The position numbers and the translations under genes were made by a program. 64,000 nt of DNA from an uncultured Glaciecola sp. (lineage in GTDB: Bacteria; Pseudomonadota; Gammaproteobacteria; Enterobacterales; Alteromonadaceae): positions 62,001 through 126,000 of the forward strand of contig CANMCE010000004.1 of NCBI GenBank assembly GCA_947496235.1. The letters run 5' to 3'. Shown in pieces: positions 37,041-45,166 of this stretch. The stretch's first letter is position 1, and every line of letters begins with the position of its first letter. The notes beneath the pieces are model-generated. The model saw only the letters and a program-made list of their open reading frames with translations, was not told the DNA's origin and did not search any database.

Positions 37041-37357
37041 ACCAAAACCATAGCTCTATTCTTACCCTGTTCTTTTCTAAAAATTTATACGACGACCTTG
37101 TAGATTGTCTAATGAGTAATGAAGACATCGCTGGATTTACTATTAATCAAGTACAAGGGTTTAGCCGTCAGCATGCGCAATATGACGTTGCCGAACAAGT
37201 AGCAGGCTATCGCAACTTATACAGCGTGGATATTTTGATATCTAACGAACAACTTGAGAAGACGCTAAACGCATTTAGCGAAATCGGAAGTGATCATCCT
37301 TTGAGGTATTGGGTGACGCCCGTAACGGAATCAGGTGTTATAGAAGCTAAACCTTAA
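37037..37357 (+). CDS. DUF3240 protein, PII/CutA-like
   Basis: 106 residues. DUF3240 proteins are predicted to take the ferredoxin-like PII/CutA fold and are usually encoded right after a CusA/CzcA-type pump, as here (4-nt overlap with the pump gene). Visible features: LTLFFSKNLYDDLVDCLMSN, a GFSRQHAQYDVAEQVAGYRN loop region, and the closing RYWVTPV strand. A role as cytoplasmic metal or nucleotide sensor for the pump is an inference. Confidence 0.85.
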   Translation: MNQNHSSILTLFFSKNLYDDLVDCLMSNEDIAGFTINQVQGFSRQHAQYDVAEQVAGYRNLYSVDILISNEQLEKTLNAFSEIGSDHPLRYWVTPVTESGVIEAKP

Positions 37358-37364
37358 CAAAGTT

Positions 37365-38537
37365 CTACCCCGTCTGAGTATTTGCTTTAAACTTTTGTAG
37401 CCCTACAACCAAGAGACCAAGGAATAAACCCCAAACAGGCGCTCCTAAATGCAACAATATCATTCCCGAGGCAGTGCAAAGTAAGGTAATGGTGGCAGCA
37501 TGTCGATAAGTGTGCTCATCAATGGCTTTAAGTAATGATGCTTGTAAAGTGGCGACTAAAGCCAAACCAGCCAGCAAATGCACCACGACTTGTGGCATAT
37601 AGGTGAACACCACCACTACAATCGATGCCATCAAACCAAAAATGACATAACCCACGCCAGCAAAAATTGCGGCTCTATACCTTTGCTGGCGGTCACTCCC
37701 AGCTTCTTCGCCCATACAAATTGCGGCTGTAATTGCTGCTAAGTTATACGCGAAGCCGCCAAAAGGTGCGGTTAATATTTGCAGACCACCTATGCTAGTC
37801 AATACAACTTTTAAATTTGGATGAAAATCATAACTTTTAAGAATCGCGATACCTGGTAAGTTTTGGGACAACATTGTGATTAGAAATAATGGAATCGCTA
37901 ATCCAATAGTAGCGGAAATTGAAAAGTCGGGCGTAACCCACACCAATGTTGGCATTAGATTACCCCACTCGACTTCAGTAAAACTGCCACTAACTAAACT
38001 GACAATCACACCTAGGCCCAGTAAAATCAGCATTAAAAACCGTGGAAACCACAGACCGCCAATTAAATAAATAGCGACAAAGCCAAATACAAGCCATGGG
38101 TAACTACTTGCGTCTGCGAAGACTTTGACACATATGGGTAACAAAATACCAGCGAGCATCGCGGACGAAATTGAACTTGGAATACTCTCAATTTTTTTTG
38201 TCAAAAAGCGATTTTGAGCGGCTATCAGGGAAAACACTCCCGCAAGCACAAAGCTGCCAATCACTTCTTGTAAACTGTACCCTTGCACGCTTCCAATTAA
38301 AAAAGCCGCGCCGGGCGTAGACCAAGCGGTTACCACAGGAACCTTATACAACCAAGAAAAGATAATACAGGTTGTGCCCATCCCCAAACCCAATGTGAGT
38401 AACCAGCTCGTCACCATATCAGGTGAAGCACCAGCGGCTTTAGCAGCTTCAATCACAATAACCACAGCGCTACTGTATCCAACGACTACCGCGGTAAGGC
38501 CTGCGGCTAAATGACTGATTTCCCACTTTTGCGACAT
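37365..38537 (-). CDS. BenE family benzoate/H+ symporter-like transporter
   Basis: 390 residues from the ATG at 38537, which has AGGA at 6 nt; the frame is open for 22 more codons without support. About 12 transmembrane helices. BenE features: AAGLTAVVVGYSSAVVIVIEAA at the start (split here), AWSTPGAAFLI, APFGGFAYNLAAITAAICMGEEAG. The family moves benzoate or related aromatics, but substrates of many members are unknown. Divergent from the XRE-cupin regulator with a perfect palindrome between, so substrate-linked control is likely. Confidence 0.9.
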   Translation of the reverse strand: MSQKWEISHLAAGLTAVVVGYSSAVVIVIEAAKAAGASPDMVTSWLLTLGLGMGTTCIIFSWLYKVPVVTAWSTPGAAFLIGSVQGYSLQEVIGSFVLAGVFSLIAAQNRFLTKKIESIPSSISSAMLAGILLPICVKVFADASSYPWLVFGFVAIYLIGGLWFPRFLMLILLGLGVIVSLVSGSFTEVEWGNLMPTLVWVTPDFSISATIGLAIPLFLITMLSQNLPGIAILKSYDFHPNLKVVLTSIGGLQILTAPFGGFAYNLAAITAAICMGEEAGSDRQQRYRAAIFAGVGYVIFGLMASIVVVVFTYMPQVVVHLLAGLALVATLQASLLKAIDEHTYRHAATITLLCTASGMILLHLGAPVWGLFLGLLVVGLQKFKANTQTG

Positions 38538-38604
38538 TGGCGGTCCTAAAAATAATGTAAAATTTATGCAGCAGATTGAACTAGGATAAAAACACTTTAC
38601 CATC

Positions 38605-38620
38605 GTGCGTTATAACGCAC
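38605..38620. promoter_or_regulatory. Perfect 16-bp palindrome between benE-like and XRE-cupin genes
   Basis: GTGCGTTATAACGCAC, 67 nt upstream of the transporter start and 80 nt upstream of the regulator start. Half-site GTGCGTTA. Very likely the operator of the XRE-cupin regulator. Confidence 0.75.
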
Positions 38621-38700
38621 AATATATTTAAAAATAAGATTAAATAAGCTACGTAGCACCTATTTGTGTTAGATTTGGTAAAAACCTTGAATTAAGTTAA

Positions 38701-39261
38701 ATGGACTCGACACAGCAGCTAAATGAGCAAATTGCACATCAACTGAAATTACAACGTAAACAAAAAGGCTGGTCTTTGGATCGTACAGCCAAGGAAACTG
38801 GCGTATCAAAAGCAATGCTAGGTCAAATTGAACGCCAGGAATCTAGTCCTACGATAGCTACATTATGGAAAATTGCGACTGGATTAAATTGCTCTTTCTC
38901 TTCGTTTATAGCCACTCATCAGGCTTCGTCTGCGATGACAGACAATACGCCAACGGCGGCTGATTTTACTGAAGATCCTAACATGGCGGTCCTGACTTTA
39001 TTCCCATTTAATCCAATAACAAAGAGCGAAATCTTTGAAATCACACTGACCCATTTTCATGAGCAAGAATCCAGTGCCCATCAACTAGGCGTGTTGGAAC
39101 ACATCCATGTAATCGAAGGAAAATTGAATATTTTGCAAGGCGATATTTGGCATGAAGTTAACGCAAACGAACAATTTTTGTTAAAAGCAGACCAACCTCA
39201 TAGCTATAAAGATGAAGCCGGTCTAACCAAGTTTATAGATGTAATATTTTATCCAAGTTAA
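38701..39261 (+). CDS. XRE-family regulator with C-terminal cupin domain
   Basis: 186 residues. N-terminal HTH_3 domain (about 10-64: LKLQRKQKGWSLDRTAKETGVSKAMLGQIERQESSP in two segments) and a C-terminal cupin_2 domain (about 105-183: LEHIHVIEGKLNILQGD, FLLKADQPHSY). This MerR-unlike XRE-cupin type usually controls the divergent transporter in response to a small ligand bound by the cupin. Here that transporter is the BenE-like gene. No strong ribosome site precedes the ATG. Confidence 0.92.
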   Translation: MDSTQQLNEQIAHQLKLQRKQKGWSLDRTAKETGVSKAMLGQIERQESSPTIATLWKIATGLNCSFSSFIATHQASSAMTDNTPTAADFTEDPNMAVLTLFPFNPITKSEIFEITLTHFHEQESSAHQLGVLEHIHVIEGKLNILQGDIWHEVNANEQFLLKADQPHSYKDEAGLTKFIDVIFYPS

Positions 39262-39292
39262 AGCTCAAACCTGAGATAACAACTGCGAATAC

Positions 39293-39763
39293 CTATTGCG
39301 GCTGCGTTTGCTCATCTTGCTCTTCAAGTAGTTCTTTTTCTTCTATTTCTGTTTTAATAACAGATTGCAAATCCTTATATTGTTCCTTAGTAAATGGATA
39401 AATCTGACTAATAGTACATTTGTAAGGAATAGAGTCAGGTGTAAAGACGTAATCCGTCCCCTCACTTAAACTAGAACCAAATTGGCGTTTGATTACCAAC
39501 CCAGGGGCTGAGTTTAATGAGTCGCAGCTAGTAAAGAGCTTCACAACTAGATAGCGTGATAGTGAACTTCTAATCATCAGATATTGGTCAGATAATAACG
39601 AGTAACTTATTAATTTAAAGCTCGGTACTGTATGTTTGCGCTCAATTGCATTTTCCTTAATGTAATTTTCAATCAATGACTCCATTTCACTATCGCTTAA
39701 ACGAGAACTTGCACAGCCGGTTAGCAGTGTGCCAACAACTAATACCAATAATAACGATTTCAT
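39293..39763 (-). CDS. Outer membrane lipoprotein, DUF6491-like
   Basis: 156 residues. Lipoprotein signal with lipobox LLTGC (Cys17), followed by a beta-rich part with two cysteines (LFTSCDSLN and IPYKCTISQIYP) and an acidic Glu/Gln-rich tail. The pattern (SFKLISYSLLSDQYLMIRSSLSRYLVVKL ... C) recalls the DUF6491 family of small lipoproteins; that family name is from memory. Function unknown. Convergent with the XRE-cupin gene. Confidence 0.75.
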   Translation of the reverse strand: MKSLLLVLVVGTLLTGCASSRLSDSEMESLIENYIKENAIERKHTVPSFKLISYSLLSDQYLMIRSSLSRYLVVKLFTSCDSLNSAPGLVIKRQFGSSLSEGTDYVFTPDSIPYKCTISQIYPFTKEQYKDLQSVIKTEIEEKELLEEQDEQTQPQ

Positions 39764-39876
39764 ATAGGTTCCTTATCCGAATGTCCATACCATGTGTATA
39801 CTAATATGTTTTGAGATAGTTGCCACAAATTCGTTTAATTGGTTAATTAACCAACTGTGTAATTTATTTTTAGTAC

Positions 39877-40506
39877 TTATTTAACTAACTTAGCCGCTGA
39901 AAGCACAAGTTCTGCTGAAGGTCGCACTTTAAAATCTGGGTTTACATAACTAAAACGTACCTGCCCTTTAGTATCCAGAATAAATACAGCCGGCGCTGGT
40001 AACACTGCGCGATTATTTTTGTCCGCAGTTAATTCTATTTGCATGCGATCTTTATATAATTTTGCTGTTTCGCCAGGAACATAAAATCCTATTCCAAATT
40101 CACGGATAGCATTAAGATCAGCATCAGATATCAATTGTGCTGCAAACTCAGTTTTTAATTTTTGCGCTTGTAATTTTTCAGGCGTTTCTGGGGAAATAGC
40201 AATAATTTGATAGCCCTCGTCCACTAACTCTTGCTCAATATCTTTGAGTTCAGCCAATTGTCTGGAGCAATACGGACACCAACCGCCGCGATAGAACACC
40301 ACCACACTTGGCTTTTGTAACAAGAGCCCATGCAATGAAACAGGATCGCCTTCAGCAGTTTTTACCACCACATTTGGCACTGTCATACCGTTGAGCAACG
40401 GCGTAACATCTTGAGCATTTTCACGAATTTGGGTGCGATCTAGCGCTAAAAGTTGAATTGAGTAAAGACACAAAGATAATAGTATTATTTTTTTAAGAAC
40501 CAGCAT
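39877..40506 (-). CDS. Peroxiredoxin-like (AhpC/TSA) exported protein
   Basis: 209 residues. Signal peptide (about 5-21, ILLSLCLYSIQLLA), then an AhpC/TSA thioredoxin fold with the redox motif YRGGWCPYCSRQL (Cys77, Cys80), and a C-terminal VRFSYVNPDFKVRPSAE segment. The Cxx C pair after a GGW stretch is the pattern of the peroxiredoxin-like FAD-independent group that reduces peroxides or acts as a periplasmic thiol oxidoreductase. Single gene, with AGGA as ribosome site. Confidence 0.85.
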   Translation of the reverse strand: MLVLKKIILLSLCLYSIQLLALDRTQIRENAQDVTPLLNGMTVPNVVVKTAEGDPVSLHGLLLQKPSVVVFYRGGWCPYCSRQLAELKDIEQELVDEGYQIIAISPETPEKLQAQKLKTEFAAQLISDADLNAIREFGIGFYVPGETAKLYKDRMQIELTADKNNRAVLPAPAVFILDTKGQVRFSYVNPDFKVRPSAELVLSAAKLVK

Positions 40507-40621
40507 TTCAGTATTTTCCTATTTTATTGTTTACCTTAAAAAGAACAGAGAAATGCTGACTTTCTTTCAATTTTACGATTATTAGGGCAATAAATTACTG
40601 TGAACAGTAAAAAAGTCCTTT

Positions 40622-41194
40622 TTACATTCTTGGGTCGGTCGCTTCGACATTGATTGTGTTTTTATGTTTATGCCAAAAATCTACCAATGCTGGATAAGCC
40701 TCTAAATCTGCTAATTCCCTAAAATCGACCCAATCGACTAAACAATATAAGCTTATGGACAAATAATCCCAATCCTCAAAACTTCCATTTTCAACTTCTT
40801 CATTTAGTAGCCAAAGTAGGTTTTCCAGTCTTTCGCTTTGCAATCTAAACACCAGTACCTCTGGGTCAAATTCAATATTTGAACGACTGAGTATAAGCAA
40901 CTGCACAAAAGAATCATTAGCAGCATCAATGAGGGTGAGTAAGTTTTCTTGCTCCCAAGTTAAGGAGGGCTGTTGAAACTTTTTACACAGGTAACGAAAG
41001 ATGACTCTGGAATCATAAATCATCAATTCCCCATCTTCGAGCATAGGGACCTTTAAGGTCGGGTTTTTCGCTCTTAAGATGTCTCGTCCTGGCCCTGAAA
41101 AAATGTCTAAGTTCACAAATTCATGTTCAATTTCAGTTAGTAATAACCGAATTCGGCGAACATATGGGGAAGTGGTGGAACCATATAAAATCAT
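40622..41194 (-). CDS. Glutathione S-transferase family protein
   Basis: 190 residues. N-terminal thioredoxin-like GST domain (about 1-75: LYGSTTSPYVRRIRLLL, with Ser at the usual catalytic place, NPTLKVPMLEDGE with the cis-proline, and DSRVIFRYLC). The C-terminal helical domain is shorter than in most GSTs. Detoxification or signalling role cannot be told apart. Single gene; the upstream 41195-41543 region faces it. Confidence 0.85.
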   Translation of the reverse strand: MILYGSTTSPYVRRIRLLLTEIEHEFVNLDIFSGPGRDILRAKNPTLKVPMLEDGELMIYDSRVIFRYLCKKFQQPSLTWEQENLLTLIDAANDSFVQLLILSRSNIEFDPEVLVFRLQSERLENLLWLLNEEVENGSFEDWDYLSISLYCLVDWVDFRELADLEAYPALVDFWHKHKNTINVEATDPRM

Positions 41195-41543
41195 TTAACG
41201 ACACTCTACTTAATGTAAATATTGATTGTAGTCTACGCGAAGATTCAATGGGATAACAAGAATTCCAATCCCAGCAGAACCAAAACACTAGACTTAAGTT
41301 TAAGTATTGAATTAAAAATATAGTCCGATTTTTTTACAGTTTTTCTAATTAAGCAATTTTAAATGGCATAACCTTATGAAAATATTAAAATTATATTTTA
41401 GGCATATATTGTGCTTTGAATAAAAACAATAAAAATAAGCTCTTGTATCCAAAAGTGTTCTGTCACGACCGTTTTTCGTTATTTAACAAAGGGAAATGAC
41501 AGGAAATCGATACCTTGGAGTGTTGTTCCACAAGGAGATGTAT
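41195..41543. other. AT-rich intergenic region and leader of the DUF3135 gene
   Basis: 349 nt between the divergent GST and DUF3135 genes. Strongly AT-rich up to about 41440, then a structured leader. Besides the hairpin at 41513-41535, TGTCA (41461-41465) and TGACA (41497-41501) can pair. No ORF of note. Confidence 0.5.
41513..41535 (+). promoter_or_regulatory. Leader hairpin that can hide the DUF3135 ribosome site
   Basis: CCTTGGA (41513-41519) can pair with TCCA and AAGG (41527-41535, 1-2 nt bulge). The AAGG half belongs to the AAGGAG ribosome site of the gene that starts at 41544. Closed hairpin would lower translation. Confidence 0.35.
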
Positions 41544-41900
41544 ATGTCAGAAAATTTAGATTTTGACTACATTTGTAACTTACTAAAGACCGATCCAGAA
41601 GCGTTTGAAGCCTATAGAGAACGTGAAATTGAGAAGGTTATTCAAAGCGCCCCGGAAGCAACTCAACAACGCTTACGTGGTTTACAATTCCAAATAGACG
41701 CCAAACGAGAAGTCTACAAAGATAGACCTTATATGTGTTGTATGGAAATCAGCAAAATGATGCATGAGTCATTTCACAACCTAAATTACAAACTCAGCGA
41801 ATTCTGCGGTAGAAAAGCCTATTTCGATTATCAACCCCAGGTGGTTGAAAACGATCGAGAGGTGAATAATGTCGCTAATGTGGTAGAATTTCGACGCTAA
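41544..41900 (+). CDS. DUF3135 protein
   Basis: 118 residues from the ATG at 41544 with AAGGAG at 6 nt; an ATG 6 nt upstream sits directly on the ribosome site. DUF3135 pattern: FDYICNLLKTDPEAFEAYREREIEKVI, LRGLQFQIDAKREVYKD and SKMMHESFHNL. Small, soluble, helical, highly charged protein of unknown function, common in gammaproteobacteria. Convergent with the tRNA cluster. Confidence 0.85.
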   Translation: MSENLDFDYICNLLKTDPEAFEAYREREIEKVIQSAPEATQQRLRGLQFQIDAKREVYKDRPYMCCMEISKMMHESFHNLNYKLSEFCGRKAYFDYQPQVVENDREVNNVANVVEFRR

Positions 41901-42005
41901 TATAGGTTAGCCAAATACAAGATATCACTATACCTTTATACACGGGACTCGAATCGGGAACCGTGTCTAATTGCATCTCTCTTTGATTTTCACAAAACGA
42001 TCTAA

Positions 42006-42082
42006 TGGTCGGTGAGATAGGATTTGAACCTACGACCCCTTGGACCCAAACCAAGTGCGCTACCAAGCTGCGCCACTCACCG
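42006..42082 (-). tRNA. tRNA-Pro (anticodon TGG)
   Basis: 77 nt with CCA encoded. 7-bp acceptor stem CGGTGAG / CTCACCG, anticodon loop TTTGGGT with TGG, T-loop GTTCGAATC. Identical to the copy at 42410-42486. Last in the five-gene transcript. Confidence 0.97.
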
Positions 42083-42099
42083 ATACAAGAAAAAATAGA

Positions 42100-42184
42100 T
42101 GGTGCGGAAGGAGAGACTTGAACTCTCACGCCGTGAAGCACTGGAACCTAAATCCAGCGTGTCTACCAATTCCACCACTTCCGC
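42100..42184 (-). tRNA. tRNA-Leu (anticodon TAG)
   Basis: 85 nt with CCA encoded and a long variable arm, as expected for Leu. Acceptor GCGGAAG / CTTCCGC, anticodon loop ATTTAGG with TAG. Confidence 0.97.
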
Positions 42185-42201
42185 AAATTTGGTCAAGAAG
42201 A

Positions 42202-42278
42202 TGGGGTGGACGATGGGATTTGAACCCACGACAACCGGAATCACAATCCGGGGCTCTACCAACTGAGCTACGCCCACC
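42202..42278 (-). tRNA. tRNA-His (anticodon GTG)
   Basis: 77 nt with CCA. Carries the extra G at the 5' end that pairs with the discriminator C, the tRNA-His identity mark. Anticodon loop TTGTGAT with GTG. Confidence 0.97.
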
Positions 42279-42307
42279 ACTGCTTCTTGCTTACATGTAC
42301 TTTTTGC

Positions 42308-42384
<77 letters not shown>

Positions 42385-42409
42385 TCATCGAATCAACTCT
42401 AGCAAAAAG

Positions 42410-42486
42410 TGGTCGGTGAGATAGGATTTGAACCTACGACCCCTTGGACCCAAACCAAGTGCGCTACCAAGCTGCGCCACTCACCG
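42410..42486 (-). tRNA. tRNA-Pro (anticodon TGG), first copy of the transcript
   Basis: 77 nt, identical in sequence to 42006-42082. First gene after the promoter at 42523-42551. Confidence 0.97.
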
Positions 42487-42522
42487 AAAAACTATCATTT
42501 GTAGCATCGCTACGGGGGGCGC

Positions 42523-42551
42523 ATATTACCGAGTTGAGGGATTATCGTCAA
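42523..42551 (-). promoter_or_regulatory. Strong promoter of the tRNA operon
   Basis: -35 TTGACG (42551-42546), 17-nt spacer, -10 TAATAT (42528-42523) on the minus strand, followed by the G/C-rich discriminator GCGCCCCCC. Such discriminators mark stringently controlled stable RNA promoters. Start about 42516, 30 nt before the first tRNA. Confidence 0.85.
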
Positions 42552-42715
42552 ACCTTTTTTGCATCTTCTGAGTGATTTTTTTCAACTGCTCAAAATACGT
42601 GCAAAATTCGGCTATTTAATCGTCCTGCTAATTCAGCTTTTGGCATTTAAATTGTCTTTTTAGCAAGCATGACGGTAAACTAGCGGCTTTCTAGAATTGG
42701 ACAAGATTCAAAGCG

Positions 42716-43576
42716 ATGAGTGCACAGCTAATTGACGGCAAACAAATAGCCAAAAATGTACGACAGACAGTAAAAACTTCGGTTGATACCATAAAAGAAT
42801 CAGGTCGCAGAGTACCTGGACTGGCAGTAATTTTAGTAGGTGCAAACCCTGCGTCTCAAGTGTACGTCGCCAACAAAACCAAAGCCTGTGAAGAGGTGGG
42901 TTTTGTGTCCAAAGAATATAAATTGCCAGCTGACACTAGCCAAGAAAGCTTGGAAAATTTAGTTGATGAATTAAATAACGATAAAGACGTTGACGGCATC
43001 TTATTACAACTGCCCCTGCCAGCAGATTTGGACGCAGAGCCAATACTCGAAAGAATCCACCCGCATAAAGATGTTGATGGCTTTCATCCTTATAATATTG
43101 GTCGCCTTGCCCAACGTATTCCAGCGCTTCGCCCTTGCACGCCGAAAGGCATCATGACCATGATTGAGTCAACCAAAAAGCCGATCAAAGGCATGCACGC
43201 TGTGATCGTCGGCGCTTCAAACATTGTTGGTCGTCCAATGGGACTTGAATTACTATTAGCAGGTTGTACCGTCACTACCTGTCATAAATTTACCCGTAAC
43301 TTGTCTTCTCATGTAAAACAAGCTGATTTATTGGTAGTCGCTGTAGGGAAACCGCATTTTATTCCCGGTGATTGGATTAAACCAGGCGCTATAGTGATAG
43401 ATGTAGGTATAAACAGACAAGGCGATGGTAGCTTAACTGGCGACGTCGAATTTGAAGTGGCAAAAGAGCACGCTGGCTGGATAACACCCGTTCCTGGTGG
43501 CGTAGGTCCAATGACAGTGGCAAGTTTAATAGAGAACACGTTAGAAGCTTATGTGAAGTATCATAGTGACTACTGA
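42716..43576 (+). CDS. folD: Methylenetetrahydrofolate dehydrogenase/cyclohydrolase
   Basis: 286 residues (E. coli 288). Bifunctional enzyme of one-carbon metabolism making 10-formyl-THF. Catalytic Tyr50 and Lys54 ([14 protein letters not shown]), folate site [16 protein letters not shown], and the NADP fold [13 protein letters not shown]. The C-terminal [19 protein letters not shown] is intact. Upstream a TTGTCT/TAAACT pair at 18 nt could be its promoter. 17 nt before the DUF1415 gene, probably cotranscribed. Confidence 0.97.
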   Translation: MSAQLIDGKQIAKNVRQTVKTSVDTIKESGRRVPGLAVILVGANPASQVYVANKTKACEEVGFVSKEYKLPADTSQESLENLVDELNNDKDVDGILLQLPLPADLDAEPILERIHPHKDVDGFHPYNIGRLAQRIPALRPCTPKGIMTMIESTKKPIKGMHAVIVGASNIVGRPMGLELLLAGCTVTTCHKFTRNLSSHVKQADLLVVAVGKPHFIPGDWIKPGAIVIDVGINRQGDGSLTGDVEFEVAKEHAGWITPVPGGVGPMTVASLIENTLEAYVKYHSDY

Positions 43577-43593
43577 CTAAAGAGGTCGTAATC

Positions 43594-44133
43594 ATGCAAG
43601 ATAACACCATAGCCGACCAAGTTTGGACCTGGTTAGATAAAGTCATTATTGGCGAGAATTTCTGCCCATTTGCAAAACTTGTTCGAATGAAACAACAGAT
43701 ACGTCTGAATATTACCGAAATAAAAGACGAGATAGATGCATTAAATGCTGTCTTGGCAGAATGTGAATTTTTAGATAATCATCCTGAAATTGACACCACA
43801 CTTTTAGGCTTTTCTGAAGGTTTTACATCCTTCGATGACTATTTAGCCCTAGTTGAAAGCGCGAACGCCTGTATTAGTCACCACCATTACGAAGGTACTT
43901 ATCAATTAGCCAGTTTTCACCCAGAATATTTGTTTGCTGGAGAGCCTGAGTCGTCCTCGAGTCACTACACCAATCGGTCACCAATTCCGCTCATTCATAT
44001 TATTCGCGAAGATAGTATTACTAGGGTGCTTAGTACCTTTAAACACCCTGACATGATTCCTGAACGCAATATTGCCCATGCTGAGCAACTAGGCATTGCA
44101 TTTTTTAAACAGTTTTTACCCCAAAATGATTAA
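43594..44133 (+). CDS. DUF1415 protein
   Basis: 179 residues. DUF1415 pattern: WTWLDKVIIGENFCPFA near the start, LLGFSEGFTSFDDYL, FHPEYLFAGE and the IHIIREDSITRVLSTF segment. Conserved soluble protein of unknown function in proteobacteria, with one conserved Cys in NFCPF. Follows folD by 17 nt with an AGAGG ribosome site. Confidence 0.88.
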   Translation: MQDNTIADQVWTWLDKVIIGENFCPFAKLVRMKQQIRLNITEIKDEIDALNAVLAECEFLDNHPEIDTTLLGFSEGFTSFDDYLALVESANACISHHHYEGTYQLASFHPEYLFAGEPESSSSHYTNRSPIPLIHIIREDSITRVLSTFKHPDMIPERNIAHAEQLGIAFFKQFLPQND

Positions 44134-44162
44134 GCGTCCGCGCGAAAACTGAACCCTCAACC

Positions 44163-45152
44163 CTATTCCTCATCAGATGCTGTCGCCAAAAAGTCATCCT
44201 TACCGGCAAGCAATTCTTGCCCTTGATATTCTTCAATTTGATACACCCAGTAAGCGTAAAATGCTTGCTCCCCTTGCCCACTCACATGCAACAAATAGCG
44301 ACCGTCTGCATTTACTAAGGTTATACTATGCTCCAGCCCGGAGGCGTCAGTAATGCTAATTTCTGAGATAGGTTCATACTGCGCCCACTGAATCGGGTCA
44401 AACTCATTGACCTCAGTAAAGCGCAGGTTTAATAGTGTATTCACAAAATCATCAACCACTTGGGCGTACTTCAATGGTTGATTATCTAGGTCTACATCAT
44501 TCAAACGCCAGTTAGCATCGCCTTGATCTTGCTGTTTACTAATTGAAAAGCCATTTTTTGGATCTTGATTGGATATTTCAACCACTGTTTGTTCAGATAA
44601 GTCCAATATGCCTTGAGCCAACCAATCGCTTTCGTCTTCCGGTAGATTAAAAGTTTTATCCACCAGCCACATCTGGTCTTCTGTAGCCGCTCGCACATAA
44701 TGACCTTGCTGACTAGAGGCTGTATTGCCAATCAGAATATTTTGAGTTTTTCCACCTATACTCAAAGATACTTGAGTAGCAGTAGAAGCTGAATCACTAA
44801 TCGGCAATAATCCCAAGCGTGCGTGATTTTTTGCTTGTCCACTCTTAGCTTCTATTTTTATCGCCGACACAAGGCCTCTAACTAACTCAGATAAGGCCAA
44901 TTGATCTACCGGATAGGTCTGAAAACTCGACAACTGATTTGCCATCCAACCCTCTGGCGTGTTGATTGCGGACAACAATATACCGTCGGAATTTTCTATA
45001 ACCACTTGCTCAATTTCAACTTGTCCAGCAACTGAAATTAATGGCTCCATGGTTTGCGCTGAGCTTTCTTTTTGTTCGTTAGAAAGTAAGTATACCGCCG
45101 CACCAGCGAGCAAAATGAGTACCGCGATAACAGCAAATAATTGTTTTTGCAT
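44163..45152 (-). CDS. DUF4340 protein of the GldG-type ABC operon
   Basis: 329 residues. One N-terminal membrane helix (about 5-24, LFAVIAVLILLAGAAVYLLS), then a periplasmic beta-rich DUF4340 domain (GHYVRAATEDQMWLVDKTF; DWLAQGILDL). DUF4340 genes very often follow GldG-like genes. Function unknown; it may shape the periplasmic part of the ABC complex. 14 nt after the GldG-like gene; last in its operon. Confidence 0.85.
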   Translation of the reverse strand: MQKQLFAVIAVLILLAGAAVYLLSNEQKESSAQTMEPLISVAGQVEIEQVVIENSDGILLSAINTPEGWMANQLSSFQTYPVDQLALSELVRGLVSAIKIEAKSGQAKNHARLGLLPISDSASTATQVSLSIGGKTQNILIGNTASSQQGHYVRAATEDQMWLVDKTFNLPEDESDWLAQGILDLSEQTVVEISNQDPKNGFSISKQQDQGDANWRLNDVDLDNQPLKYAQVVDDFVNTLLNLRFTEVNEFDPIQWAQYEPISEISITDASGLEHSITLVNADGRYLLHVSGQGEQAFYAYWVYQIEEYQGQELLAGKDDFLATASDEE

Positions 45153-45166
45153 AAGCCTTAATCCTT

